DNA of 64,000 bases, taken from assembly GCA_964035575.1 (NCBI GenBank), contig OZ037841.1, positions 1,302,001-1,366,000 of the forward strand. Direction: 5' to 3'. The translations under genes were made by a program, and so were the position numbers. The notes beneath the pieces were generated by a model. That model ran no database searches. It was not told the DNA's origin and was given only the letters and a program-made list of their open reading frames with translations. This document shows, piece by piece, positions 30,343 to 38,308 of the stretch. Source of the stretch: Rhynchopus sp. YZ270_cl-10. Taxonomy: Eukaryota > Euglenozoa > Diplonemea > Diplonemida > Diplonemidae. Positions within the stretch are counted from its first letter, which is position 1; every line of letters starts with the position of its first letter.

Positions 30343-32499
30343 ATGAGTGGGACAAATGTTGTTAAGGATACGCCTGCAAGGCGGTTTGCGCGTGTCGAGA
30401 TGATTCGCACGCTTCAGAAGCGTGCACGGTGGTGGGAAGGGGGTGCGTTGACGGATGAAGAGCGTGAGGAGTTAGAGGACGAGGACATGCCGGGGATCCT
30501 GGAGGAGGCGCAAGGCGTGCTGAAGGTGGTGTCAGCGTGCATCAAGGCGGGCACACCTCTGCCTGCATCCGAGGTTCCCAACGTCGGCACAGCGTGCGCC
30601 GCCGCCCCCCTCCTCTCCACCGTCGCCAAGGCGCTTGCCTCCATCCGCGCCAACACCCCCATTCCACCCCCAGCAGCGGACATCCGCGATACCTTCTCCG
30701 CCCTTCACTACCTTGTTGATCCGCTTCTCTTCTCGTTCACCAAAGAAGGAAAAAGGTATGGCGAAGACGACGATGATGGAATGCCCATTCTCATCCCTAC
30801 GGTCTACACCCATAAGGGAGGGGCCGGGTTTGCACCGTCGGGGTATATCAATGGGGTGCAGCTGTGCGATGCGCAGAAAGGGTTTGACGAAGCGACACGG
30901 AAGGTTTTGGAGGCGGCGTATCCGCTGTTGAGTGCGACCACATGCTTTGGGGCGCCTGCGGGGGATGGTGGTGCGCATGAGACCGCTGAAGTGGTTCTGA
31001 CGGACGAAGAAAAGGCTGAGGTAGCTTCCGCCACCGCTGCGATGATCGCAGACAACGGAGGTGACGACCAGCTTGCGGACGGTTCTGCCACCATGCAGCT
31101 TGTTGGGCGGATCCACGAGGAGTCGCCTCGAAGTGGGGTGCGTTCTGGTGCGGAGTGGGTACGCTGCGACTCCACGCTTGCCAGACTCACAGCAGATCTT
31201 GACGTTTCTTCCAAAGCCTTTCTCGATACGGCTATCACCGAATTTGCGAAGTGCGATCCCATCACCACTAAAACAGTGCGAAGCCATTTCAATGATGACG
31301 CCACCTCTGATCCCAAGGACTCCGATGGCGACTCCGATAGCGACCCAGAACCAAAGAAAAAACGCCGCAAAACGGACCCCCAATGTCCTTGGGAGATGTG
31401 CTTCGCAGGAAACCTTTCTGCCCTGAAACGCTGTCTCTGGGTGTGTGGGGGTACCGTGGACTATGTGCATAAAGAGAGAGGTACGACGATGCTGTACACT
31501 GCGTGTAGGTTTGGGCATGAGGATGTGGCTAGGTATCTTCTGGAGCTTGGCGCGAATCCGAATGTCGCGAACACTGCTGCAGGGTCCGCGTCGTCCCCTC
31601 TCCACGGTGCGGCGTTTGGGGCACACCCCACGCTTGTTGCCTTGCTCCTTGAGTTTGGCGCAGACAGCACTGCCACCAACACACACGGCGACACACCTCT
31701 CAAGGACGCTTCAACCAATTCTTCCCCTGCCGCAAAAAAATGCATCAAACTTCTCAAAGAGCACACCCCGGTCCAGACTGACACACAAGACCTGTCCCCA
31801 CCGGCCCTCCTCTTGCAAATCCTGAAGGAGAAAGGTGGAGACCTGAAGGCCGCCTTCTTAAGTGCATACCACACAATGAGGACGTCGGAGTACGAGAGTG
31901 CGTCGCCTGATCTGCGGGAGGTGGTGAAGAGGAGGAGACGGATGCAATCGTATTGTGCGGGGAAGGAGACTGTGGGGGAGAAAACAAAGAAGAAGATGTC
32001 GGTTTCGTGGCAAGCGATGGACGTGAATTTGAATGCAGAGAATCCAATATTCTATGGTGCAGATATGGGGCGGAAGCACAGATGGGGGGGAGACAGTACT
32101 GTTGCGACAGCAATGTTAGTTGTCTCTGTTGAGAACGTCACACCACCCTCCGCAAGCTTCTTTGAGACCATCCCAGACTCCTGGATAAACGACGAAGAAG
32201 ATCACTCAGTCACAATGCCCCTCGGGTTTGGAGCCGAACATTACAATAACATCCGCGTTCTCGGTGAACTCCCTCTTGCAGAAGGAACTCTTGCAACCTG
32301 GAACCGCCACACCCGCCACACATTCAGCCCGATGCAAATAAAGGATGTGTCCAAACCTGCCAGACTCACAGTGCTCTACCTGTGGGTTCACGACCCCACC
32401 ACGACACATCTTACGACAGACACCTACCCCGATCAGTCGCAATGGGTTTCAAAGGAGGACGCACTGCGCAATTCAAGGGATCTTCAAAAATATTATTAG
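30343..32499 (+). CDS. Ankyrin-repeat protein with DUF4246-like C-terminal region
   Basis: 718 residues from the ATG at 30343, shortly after a C-rich tract ending CCGCAG; an upstream in-frame ATG would add 45 low-complexity residues. Residues 1-320 are an acidic, alanine-rich region with no domain I recognise. A nuclear-type basic patch (PKKKRRK) at about 336-342 follows an acidic DSDGDSDSD stretch. Three to four ankyrin repeats follow at about 348-476 (TMLYTACRFGHEDVARYLLE, LLEFGADSTATNTHGDTPLK). The last 150 residues resemble DUF4246: His579 in KHRWGGDSTVATAML, LAEGTLATWNRHTRHTFSP, then LTVLYLWVHDP and a PDQSQW end. DUF4246 proteins are uncharacterised, with a fold suggestive of a 2-oxoglutarate-type cupin. 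Function is unknown; insertion of ankyrin repeats into such a protein is unusual. Confidence 0.65.
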   Translation: MSGTNVVKDTPARRFARVEMIRTLQKRARWWEGGALTDEEREELEDEDMPGILEEAQGVLKVVSACIKAGTPLPASEVPNVGTACAAAPLLSTVAKALASIRANTPIPPPAADIRDTFSALHYLVDPLLFSFTKEGKRYGEDDDDGMPILIPTVYTHKGGAGFAPSGYINGVQLCDAQKGFDEATRKVLEAAYPLLSATTCFGAPAGDGGAHETAEVVLTDEEKAEVASATAAMIADNGGDDQLADGSATMQLVGRIHEESPRSGVRSGAEWVRCDSTLARLTADLDVSSKAFLDTAITEFAKCDPITTKTVRSHFNDDATSDPKDSDGDSDSDPEPKKKRRKTDPQCPWEMCFAGNLSALKRCLWVCGGTVDYVHKERGTTMLYTACRFGHEDVARYLLELGANPNVANTAAGSASSPLHGAAFGAHPTLVALLLEFGADSTATNTHGDTPLKDASTNSSPAAKKCIKLLKEHTPVQTDTQDLSPPALLLQILKEKGGDLKAAFLSAYHTMRTSEYESASPDLREVVKRRRRMQSYCAGKETVGEKTKKKMSVSWQAMDVNLNAENPIFYGADMGRKHRWGGDSTVATAMLVVSVENVTPPSASFFETIPDSWINDEEDHSVTMPLGFGAEHYNNIRVLGELPLAEGTLATWNRHTRHTFSPMQIKDVSKPARLTVLYLWVHDPTTTHLTTDTYPDQSQWVSKEDALRNSRDLQKYY

Positions 32500-33664
32500 G
32501 TCATTTCCAGCAGCCTGAGGATCCGGAGGAGGATAAGAATATAAAAGCTTAGCGACCCATCACGTTGATGAGGTCACTTTGCACTTTTCCTGAAGTCAAG
32601 TATTCATATTTTCCACACAACACCTGAAAATCGCAAAAATTGTTTCCCCCACGTTCACAAAAAAAAAAAAATGAAACTGCCTTCCTTTTTGTGTTTTCCC
32701 ACCCCCGCAAACAAGAAAATAGTGGAGCACACTCTAGGGCTATGCTGCGCGCGCACGCGTGCGCAGCGAATTCCGAGAAAGTGCGCACGGCAGTACTTGT
32801 TGTCATTGTTCTCCACCTCCGGTGACAACCTCTATCCCCCTTTGCGGAGGTCTTCTTCTGCTGCTCCGATGCTGTTCCCCAACTCCTCGAGCCACTGTTT
32901 GTGTGCTCCGCTTTTGTGAGAGGAGGGTGAGACACGTTTCTCCGCCTTTCTCGAAGTGCGTTTTAATCCGGGATAACCCCCTGCGCATAGGGGCTGCTAC
33001 AGTACAACAAAGGGCAACGTATAGGAGCTAGGCTACGTTGAATAAGGGCCGTGCGCAGCGAATTCTCAGAAAGTGCGCACGCAGCATAGACTCTAGGGTG
33101 GCCACACTATACAACCAAGTTTTCAATAAAACAATAAAGCAATAAAGACAAAGGGAGACGTTGTGGTAGAAACGCACTCACCTCGACGTGTTGGTGAAAT
33201 GTAGCTCTACTCCAACCCGCCCCAGAATAAGAAAAAAAGGAAGGGAGTTGGTGTACGGTGTTCAATTTCCTTTTAGCATTGTATGTAATCATTTAAAAAA
33301 ACATGAGTACAAAGCAAAAAGGAACAGAAACTTCAAATAAAAGCCCATTCAAAACCACCCGCACATTCAAGTTGCAGCCGTCCATCGCGACGCTTGCACA
33401 GCTCTGAACGCTACTAATCCAGACAACCAACGTTTTAGATTTTTTTTCTATTTTGAAAAGAAAGACCACCCCAACCTTGAGGTGTCACACATTATTGTTC
33501 TATTATGATTACCTCGGGTGGGGTTTCTTCATGATTCTTTATTTTCTATTCTCTATTATTTTTTTCAACCCAAAAAACCCCAAACCAACCCCCCCCTTTT
33601 TTTTTGAATGCACTTCGAAAACTCCATTTGACCCTTTCCCAGACAGCATTTTTTTTTCCAAACC
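32500..33664. other. Intergenic, no gene seen
   Basis: Contains the 350-bp Mutator-like element at 32740-33089. Outside it are the flanking words AGTGGAGCACACTCTAGGG and ACAACCAAGTTTTCAA shared with 27247-27300, and a T/C-rich leader before the dioxygenase gene. Nothing else recognised. Confidence 0.5.
32740..33089. mobile_element. 350-bp Mutator-like miniature element
   Basis: Left end CTATGCTGCGCGCGCAC is inverted at the right end (GTGCGCACGCAGCATAG). Identical 9-bp flanks ACTCTAGGG (32731-32739 and 33090-33098) mark the target duplication. An uninterrupted version of the target occurs at 27247-27300 (ACACTCTAGGGTGGC), which confirms the insertion. A partial inverted relative lies at 56847-57060. 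GC-rich palindromes fill both ends; no coding capacity. Confidence 0.9.
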
Positions 33665-34528
33665 ATGTCGGTTCCAACAAGCCTTTCTGCTGCACAGTGG
33701 CGTACTTTTGAGGAGAACGGTTTCGTTGACTTGGGTGCTATTGTGTCTGACGCTGAGCTTGCTTCCCTTCGCACACGTCTCGACGAGATTATGCTTGGCG
33801 ACATCAAATACCCTGGGCTTATGTACCAGCTTGACCCTGGCGGGAGCTACGGAGGTACAGAAGCAATGGGGCAAACCCTTGGCTGGAAAGGTGCCACAAA
33901 AGAATATCGCAAAATCGGCGAAGCCGGATGCGGCCTCGAATGTGACGACAAATTCCGCTCTCTAATCACCTCCCCTCTCATGGTCGACATCTGTGCCCGC
34001 GTCTACGGTCCACACACACCAATCTCCCCTTACCGCGCGATGATGATGAACAAACCTGCACACTCCGGGACTGACCTTCCTTGGCACCAGGATGGAGGGG
34101 AGTTTTGGGGTGTTGACAGGGACCCGCAGGTCTTCGTATGGCTTGCCATTGACGACGCAACGGTGCACAATGGGTGTGTCAAGGTCGTGAAGCGGTCGCA
34201 CAAACGTGGGCTTCTATCTCTTCGTGGACACACCCTTTCTGAGGCTCATGTAGACGACGTCGTTTCTCCCGATGATATCGTAAATGTGGAGCTTCCCGCA
34301 GGCCACGCAGTGATGTGCCACAACCATCTCGTCCATGCTTCGTCAACAAATAGCACAGATGCCCCCCGGAGAGGCTTTTCAGTCAACTTCATGGATGCAA
34401 GGTCAAAGGTAACCAAGTCAGGTCCGATGTGTCCGATGAACTGTGAAGTGACGCCAGGCAAACCTTTTGCAAAGTGTATCATCCCGGGGACCTTAGGGAA
34501 GGATGAAAACTCTGATGCGGTGATGTAA
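33665..34528 (+). CDS. Phytanoyl-CoA dioxygenase family (PhyH) Fe(II)/2-oxoglutarate oxygenase
   Basis: 287 residues, a usual length for the family. The iron-binding HxD is His141-Gln-Asp143 in PWHQDGG, the distal histidine is His224 in LVHASSTN, and the 2-oxoglutarate-binding arginine is Arg235 or Arg236 in PRRGFSVNF. The N-terminal FEENGFVDLGAIVSDAEL segment is the typical family opening. Such enzymes hydroxylate small molecules or lipids using O2 and 2-oxoglutarate. The substrate cannot be told from sequence; no peroxisomal PTS1 end is present (it ends SDAVM), so a phytanoyl-CoA role is not implied. Start codon chosen because the family opening follows directly. A C/T-rich leader precedes it. 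Confidence 0.92.
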   Translation: MSVPTSLSAAQWRTFEENGFVDLGAIVSDAELASLRTRLDEIMLGDIKYPGLMYQLDPGGSYGGTEAMGQTLGWKGATKEYRKIGEAGCGLECDDKFRSLITSPLMVDICARVYGPHTPISPYRAMMMNKPAHSGTDLPWHQDGGEFWGVDRDPQVFVWLAIDDATVHNGCVKVVKRSHKRGLLSLRGHTLSEAHVDDVVSPDDIVNVELPAGHAVMCHNHLVHASSTNSTDAPRRGFSVNFMDARSKVTKSGPMCPMNCEVTPGKPFAKCIIPGTLGKDENSDAVM

Positions 34529-34714
34529 AGGGGGTGTCAAAGAAGTGATTGAAAATTGGGGTGGGGTTGGGGGTGGTCGTGTCATTTTAGTTTTTTTTCC
34601 GGTATTGGAGGTGTTTTTGCACCTATGCAGACCGTATTGTTGCTCTTTTCGTGTGTTGTTCAGCTCGTATTCTCGCATCTCACAGTAGACATTCATATTT
34701 TCTAATTTTATTTT

Positions 34715-34739
34715 GATGTGCACGAGAAGTGCATTCATT
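34715..34739 (+). ncRNA. AGAG-loop hairpin element (copy 8)
   Basis: Outer stem GATG/CATT, inner stem TGCAC/GTGCA (perfect), loop GAGAA, TT bulge on the 3' side. The inner stem differs from TGTGC/GCACA of copy 1 on both arms, a compensatory change. It lies 8 nt upstream of copy 9. Confidence 0.6.
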
Positions 34740-34746
34740 TGTTTGA

Positions 34747-34781
34747 AGGTGACGTAAGCACAGAGAGGCTTAGGTTCATCT
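34747..34781 (+). ncRNA. AGAG-loop hairpin element (copy 9)
   Basis: Outer stem AGGTGA/TCATCT, inner stem TAAGC/GCTTA, 8-nt loop ACAGAGAG. Short bulges on both sides between the stems. A pyrimidine tract ending GCGTTCAG follows at 34833. Confidence 0.65.
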
Positions 34782-35002
34782 CATACGCTGTTCTTCAAAT
34801 ACCATCTTTTGTTTTCTCTCTTTTTGCGTTCAGAGTCAGCACAATGCCACCGCGTATAGCTTGTCAACACTCTGTGAGGTCGTTTTATCGCATTATTACG
34901 TCCAGCATTTGTATGTCTGACCCACGTAAAAATAAAATTTTCTCCACCCCCTCTTTTTCTGTGATGTTTCTCGTATGTTTTTATTTATTTTTGGTGAATA
35001 CG

Positions 35003-35030
35003 ATGCCTGCGTCCACAGAGACGTTTGCAT
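35003..35030 (+). ncRNA. AGA-loop hairpin element (class B, copy 2)
   Basis: Outer stem ATGC/GCAT, inner stem GCGTC/GACGT, loop CACAGA, CT on the 5' side and TT on the 3' side. Compared with 18428, the 3' arms differ while pairing is preserved. A T/C tract ending AACAG follows at 35071. Confidence 0.5.
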
Positions 35031-35401
35031 TTACAACTTTTATTTTTTCTCTCTCTGCGGTCTTCGAACAGTGAAGATGCTCCATTTTCTTCTCTTGTAC
35101 ATTTTTTGCACCCTCTTTGCATTCTTTTTGTTTCGCTAAGAAAAGAATGTATATGAATTCATTTGCTTCTCTTTTGCGTCTGTTTTAAAATCGGATTTTA
35201 TTTTTTTTGCACTGTCAAGTTGTGGCGAATGGCGCTCTCGTACTATTCTTTTAATAGGGTGCCGAAGTAGGGATTAGGGTTCATCTTGAAAAAAATTCCC
35301 TTTCTTCCCTCATCTCCTCTCTCCGCTTTTTGTAGTACATCCGCGGCCTGTCACGCCCTTTGCCTTTGCAATACCTTTGCCATACCACTCTTATTGATTT
35401 T

Positions 35402-35434
35402 AGGTGACTAAACACGAGAGGCTTAGGGTCATCT
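35402..35434 (+). ncRNA. AGAG-loop hairpin element (copy 10)
   Basis: Outer stem AGGTGA/TCATCT, inner stem CTAAAC/GCTTAG (one mismatch), loop ACGAGAG, GG bulge on the 3' side. Followed by TTATAAACTTTTC, identical to the sequence after the hairpin at 27337. Confidence 0.65.
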
Positions 35435-36236
35435 TATAAACTTTTCTCTTTATTGTGCTTCACAAGTCATTGTGTTTTTGTACAGTGGTATCTTTTCTTT
35501 TCAGAGGCGCCCCTCTGTGGTGTAGGACACCCAGTATATAGGTTGAGGTGGGGTGCTATGCATCACTCCTCTTAAGACCAGGCGCAAAGCTTAAGAGCGA
35601 CTCTAATGGGTCAGTCTCGTGGACCCCTCTCAGTCGCATTTCATGTTTAGTTAACTTCAAAGTGTTGTTGTGGAACAACAACTTTATCCTGTTCCTCCCC
35701 CCCTTTTTTTTTTACGCACACTACTTTGTGAGCGGAAAGTGTCACGTCGTTCACTCACCCAACCGTGCTCCGCAACACCACCACCCAACAGGTGATTTTT
35801 AGTGTGTGTGGAAGCGTCAACGCATCAAACAACTACAGGAAGGGGGGTGAGGGAACGACAAGTGACACTTTTGTCTTTTTGAGCAAAATAGTCACAAATC
35901 TCAAGCATTTTTTATTCCACTGAGCTGGCGTTTCAACACATTTCAACTACTCTCTTACTCAAATAATGCAAATAAAACTTCACCGCCCCCCTATGAGGCT
36001 TTGATCATCTTCAGTTCATTTGTCCTTCACATCTCCAATAACCCAGTCTCATTGCATCACTGCCCCCGCACCCTATCAGGTACACCTTATCTCCCATCTT
36101 CTCTTCCTGCATTACTCCTGTAGTGCAAAGGCGTGTGTTCCTGATTACTCATACACGTTCAAATTTCCTTCAAATTTAAATCGGAATTGAATAGCATCAT
36201 AAGCGTTCTTAGTCAGTTTTTTTTTTCTCTCTCTTC

Positions 36237-37598
36237 ATGTCCCCATCCACGCCGTCTCAAGAGCTGTTGACAGCAGTGTTTGCGAAATATGATACAAATG
36301 GAAAAGGGAGAATTAGCCGGGAAGATGTTCTCTCGGCTTCCCTCGAAGTAAGCACTTCTTCAAATATTCCAGCCAATTTGCCCCACGCAGAAACCCAAGC
36401 AGACCTGCTGCGTCATCTGCCTGACCAAGATGACTATAATTTTGCAGAATTTACACAGTTCTCGCGGGTAGCTTCTTTGCGTAGCGTTTTCAATGATATT
36501 GACAGCGATGGGGACGGTACGATCAGCGCTTCTGAGGTGCGAGCACAGCTTTGTGAGAATGCGTCGACCGAGCGTGCGATATCTGCGTTGGACGCAGATG
36601 GGTCGGGGGCGATAACGTTTGACGAATTTTATGGTGCGTTTCGTGATGTTCCTATAGTCTCTTTGGAAGGGATTCGGGGCGCATGGTCTGGCCTCGCGGA
36701 CACTGGAGACTGTGGAAGCGATCTCTCCACCCCACTTCCTGCGGCAGACATCGACAAACCTGGTGCCCGCGCTACCCTCCTTCGCTTCCTCATCGCAGGT
36801 GGTCTAGGGGGTATCGCTTCTCGCACCGCCACCGCCCCTTTCGAGCTCCTCAAAGTGCAATCCCAAATATCAGGAGAACCCACCCGGATGTTCGACAGCC
36901 TCACACAAATCCATCGGGAGCATGGCGTTCGCGGTCTTTTTCGCGGAAATCTGTTGAACTGTCTCCGCGTCTTTCCATTCACCGGGATAATTTGTTTGTT
37001 TTATGCTGGCGTACTGAATCGCTTTAAGCCAAAGGAGGTTTTGCCGCATCCGATGTACGAACCTTTGTACCGTGCGGGGGTGGGTGGGGTGGCTGGAGGG
37101 GTTGCGACGTTGGCAACGTATCCTTTGGATGTGGTGCGTGCGAGGCTGACGGTGGAGAGGGGTGTGCCCCCACCTAGCATTGCAGCGGTGGTGCGGGGGG
37201 TGGTGCAGCAGGATGGGGTGCGTGGTTTGTTCCATGGTGTGCGGCCTACGCTGCTTGCGGTCGTTCCCTTCGTTGCATTTCAACAAAGCTTGTACGATTG
37301 CTGCCGCCAGGCCGCTTCTCAGTGCGGCTTCGCAGACTCCGCTGCGCTCTTCATGACCTGTGGTGCGTTAGCCGGTGCTGGTGCACAAACCGTAGTCTTC
37401 CCTCTCGACGTCGTCCGTCGTCGCCTCCAAGTGCGCGATCCAACCTCCCCCAACACAGCCACCTCTGCAGTGCGAAGTATCCTCAAGGAGAGAGGTGTCT
37501 GGGGGCTCTTCTGTGGGTTGAAACCGGCGTACGCAAAAATCGCGCCGTCGGTGGCAATAAGTTTGACGGTGCGGGATATGGCGAAGGATCATTGGTGA
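36237..37598 (+). CDS. EF-hand mitochondrial carrier (SCaMC / ATP-Mg/Pi type, SLC25 family)
   Basis: 453 residues, close to short calcium-binding mitochondrial carriers. The N-terminal half has EF-hand loops: DTNGKGRISREDV, DIDSDGDGTISASEV and DADGSGAITFDEF. The C-terminal half has three carrier repeats, each with the PxDxxR or related signature: APFELLKVQ, YPLDVVRARL and FPLDVVRRRL, preceded by GGLGGIASR, GVGGVAGGV and GALAGAGAQ. Proteins of this layout sit in the inner mitochondrial membrane and exchange ATP-Mg for phosphate under cytosolic Ca2+ control. The first PxD motif has Glu in place of Asp, a known variation. A 20-bp T/C tract lies just upstream of the start. The exact transport substrate is inferred. 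Confidence 0.93.
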   Translation: MSPSTPSQELLTAVFAKYDTNGKGRISREDVLSASLEVSTSSNIPANLPHAETQADLLRHLPDQDDYNFAEFTQFSRVASLRSVFNDIDSDGDGTISASEVRAQLCENASTERAISALDADGSGAITFDEFYGAFRDVPIVSLEGIRGAWSGLADTGDCGSDLSTPLPAADIDKPGARATLLRFLIAGGLGGIASRTATAPFELLKVQSQISGEPTRMFDSLTQIHREHGVRGLFRGNLLNCLRVFPFTGIICLFYAGVLNRFKPKEVLPHPMYEPLYRAGVGGVAGGVATLATYPLDVVRARLTVERGVPPPSIAAVVRGVVQQDGVRGLFHGVRPTLLAVVPFVAFQQSLYDCCRQAASQCGFADSAALFMTCGALAGAGAQTVVFPLDVVRRRLQVRDPTSPNTATSAVRSILKERGVWGLFCGLKPAYAKIAPSVAISLTVRDMAKDHW

Positions 37599-38308
37599 GA
37601 GGAGGAGGAGGAGGAGGTGCGCAAGGGTTTTGGTGACCAAAAGAGGAAAGGAGGACGTTTTGGGATTTGAACGTAGTTCAAAAACAAGCAAAGCTTTTTG
37701 TTACTTTTGTAGCAGGTTACCTAGAAGCTCGAGATTGTTTCGTGTATTTTTGCATGCCTTTGCGTGTTACGTAACAAAGTAATAAGCTTGATCTTGTTAC
37801 CATTTTTGCTTGTTTTAACAGTAACAAGGCCACTGTGTGGTAAAAAATATGTAGGGAGGAGGGGGTGGGATCAGGTGAGGAAAGAAGGAGCATGTGAGGG
37901 TTTTGTGGGTTTTGGGACCAAAGAGAGTTGCTTTGCCAATACAGCTCCCATCTCGGAATGGTTGAAGTGCTGAACTCACAACGTTGTATCGCAGGGCAGG
38001 CGATAAGAGCGGGTTTTCAGCCTCATATTTCATCAGGGGGGTGAATCACATATCTGTACAAAAACACTGTATCTCCTGCCCTGGTTGTATCGTCAAAAGT
38101 AAAATAAATAAGGACATACCCCACCCCTTCTGATTGTGTCAGCTGCTTCTCCGATACTCTTGACAACCCCAAACACGAGTCAGTAGCTAGTCCCTTCAGC
38201 TCGTTCGAGTGCACCGTGCTGTGGTCTCTATCGGCACAGCTTGGATGAAGAGAGTGCGAGGAGCGTCCCCATTCATCACAACACCACACCACACAGAGAG
38301 ACACAACA
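37599..38308. other. Intergenic, no gene seen
   Basis: About 710 bp between the carrier and the UBL-LRR gene; AT-rich with GTTAC/TAACA words. No pyrimidine tract close to the next start. Nothing recognised on either strand. Confidence 0.5.

Larger units (their letters stand above)
34529..36236. other. Intergenic, hairpin-rich, no gene seen
   Basis: Carries the densest set of hairpins (34715, 34747, 35003, 35402 and a weak one at 35257-35287), each followed by a pyrimidine tract, several ending in AG (34833, 35071, 35335). No reading frame with recognisable motifs. A T-rich tract precedes the carrier gene. Confidence 0.5.

Noticed and set aside
8358-35434. AGAG-loop hairpins as histone 3' stem-loops, iron-responsive elements or tRNA fragments
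   Set aside because: Loop sequences, bulge position and stem lengths differ from those families, and no histone or tRNA gene is nearby.
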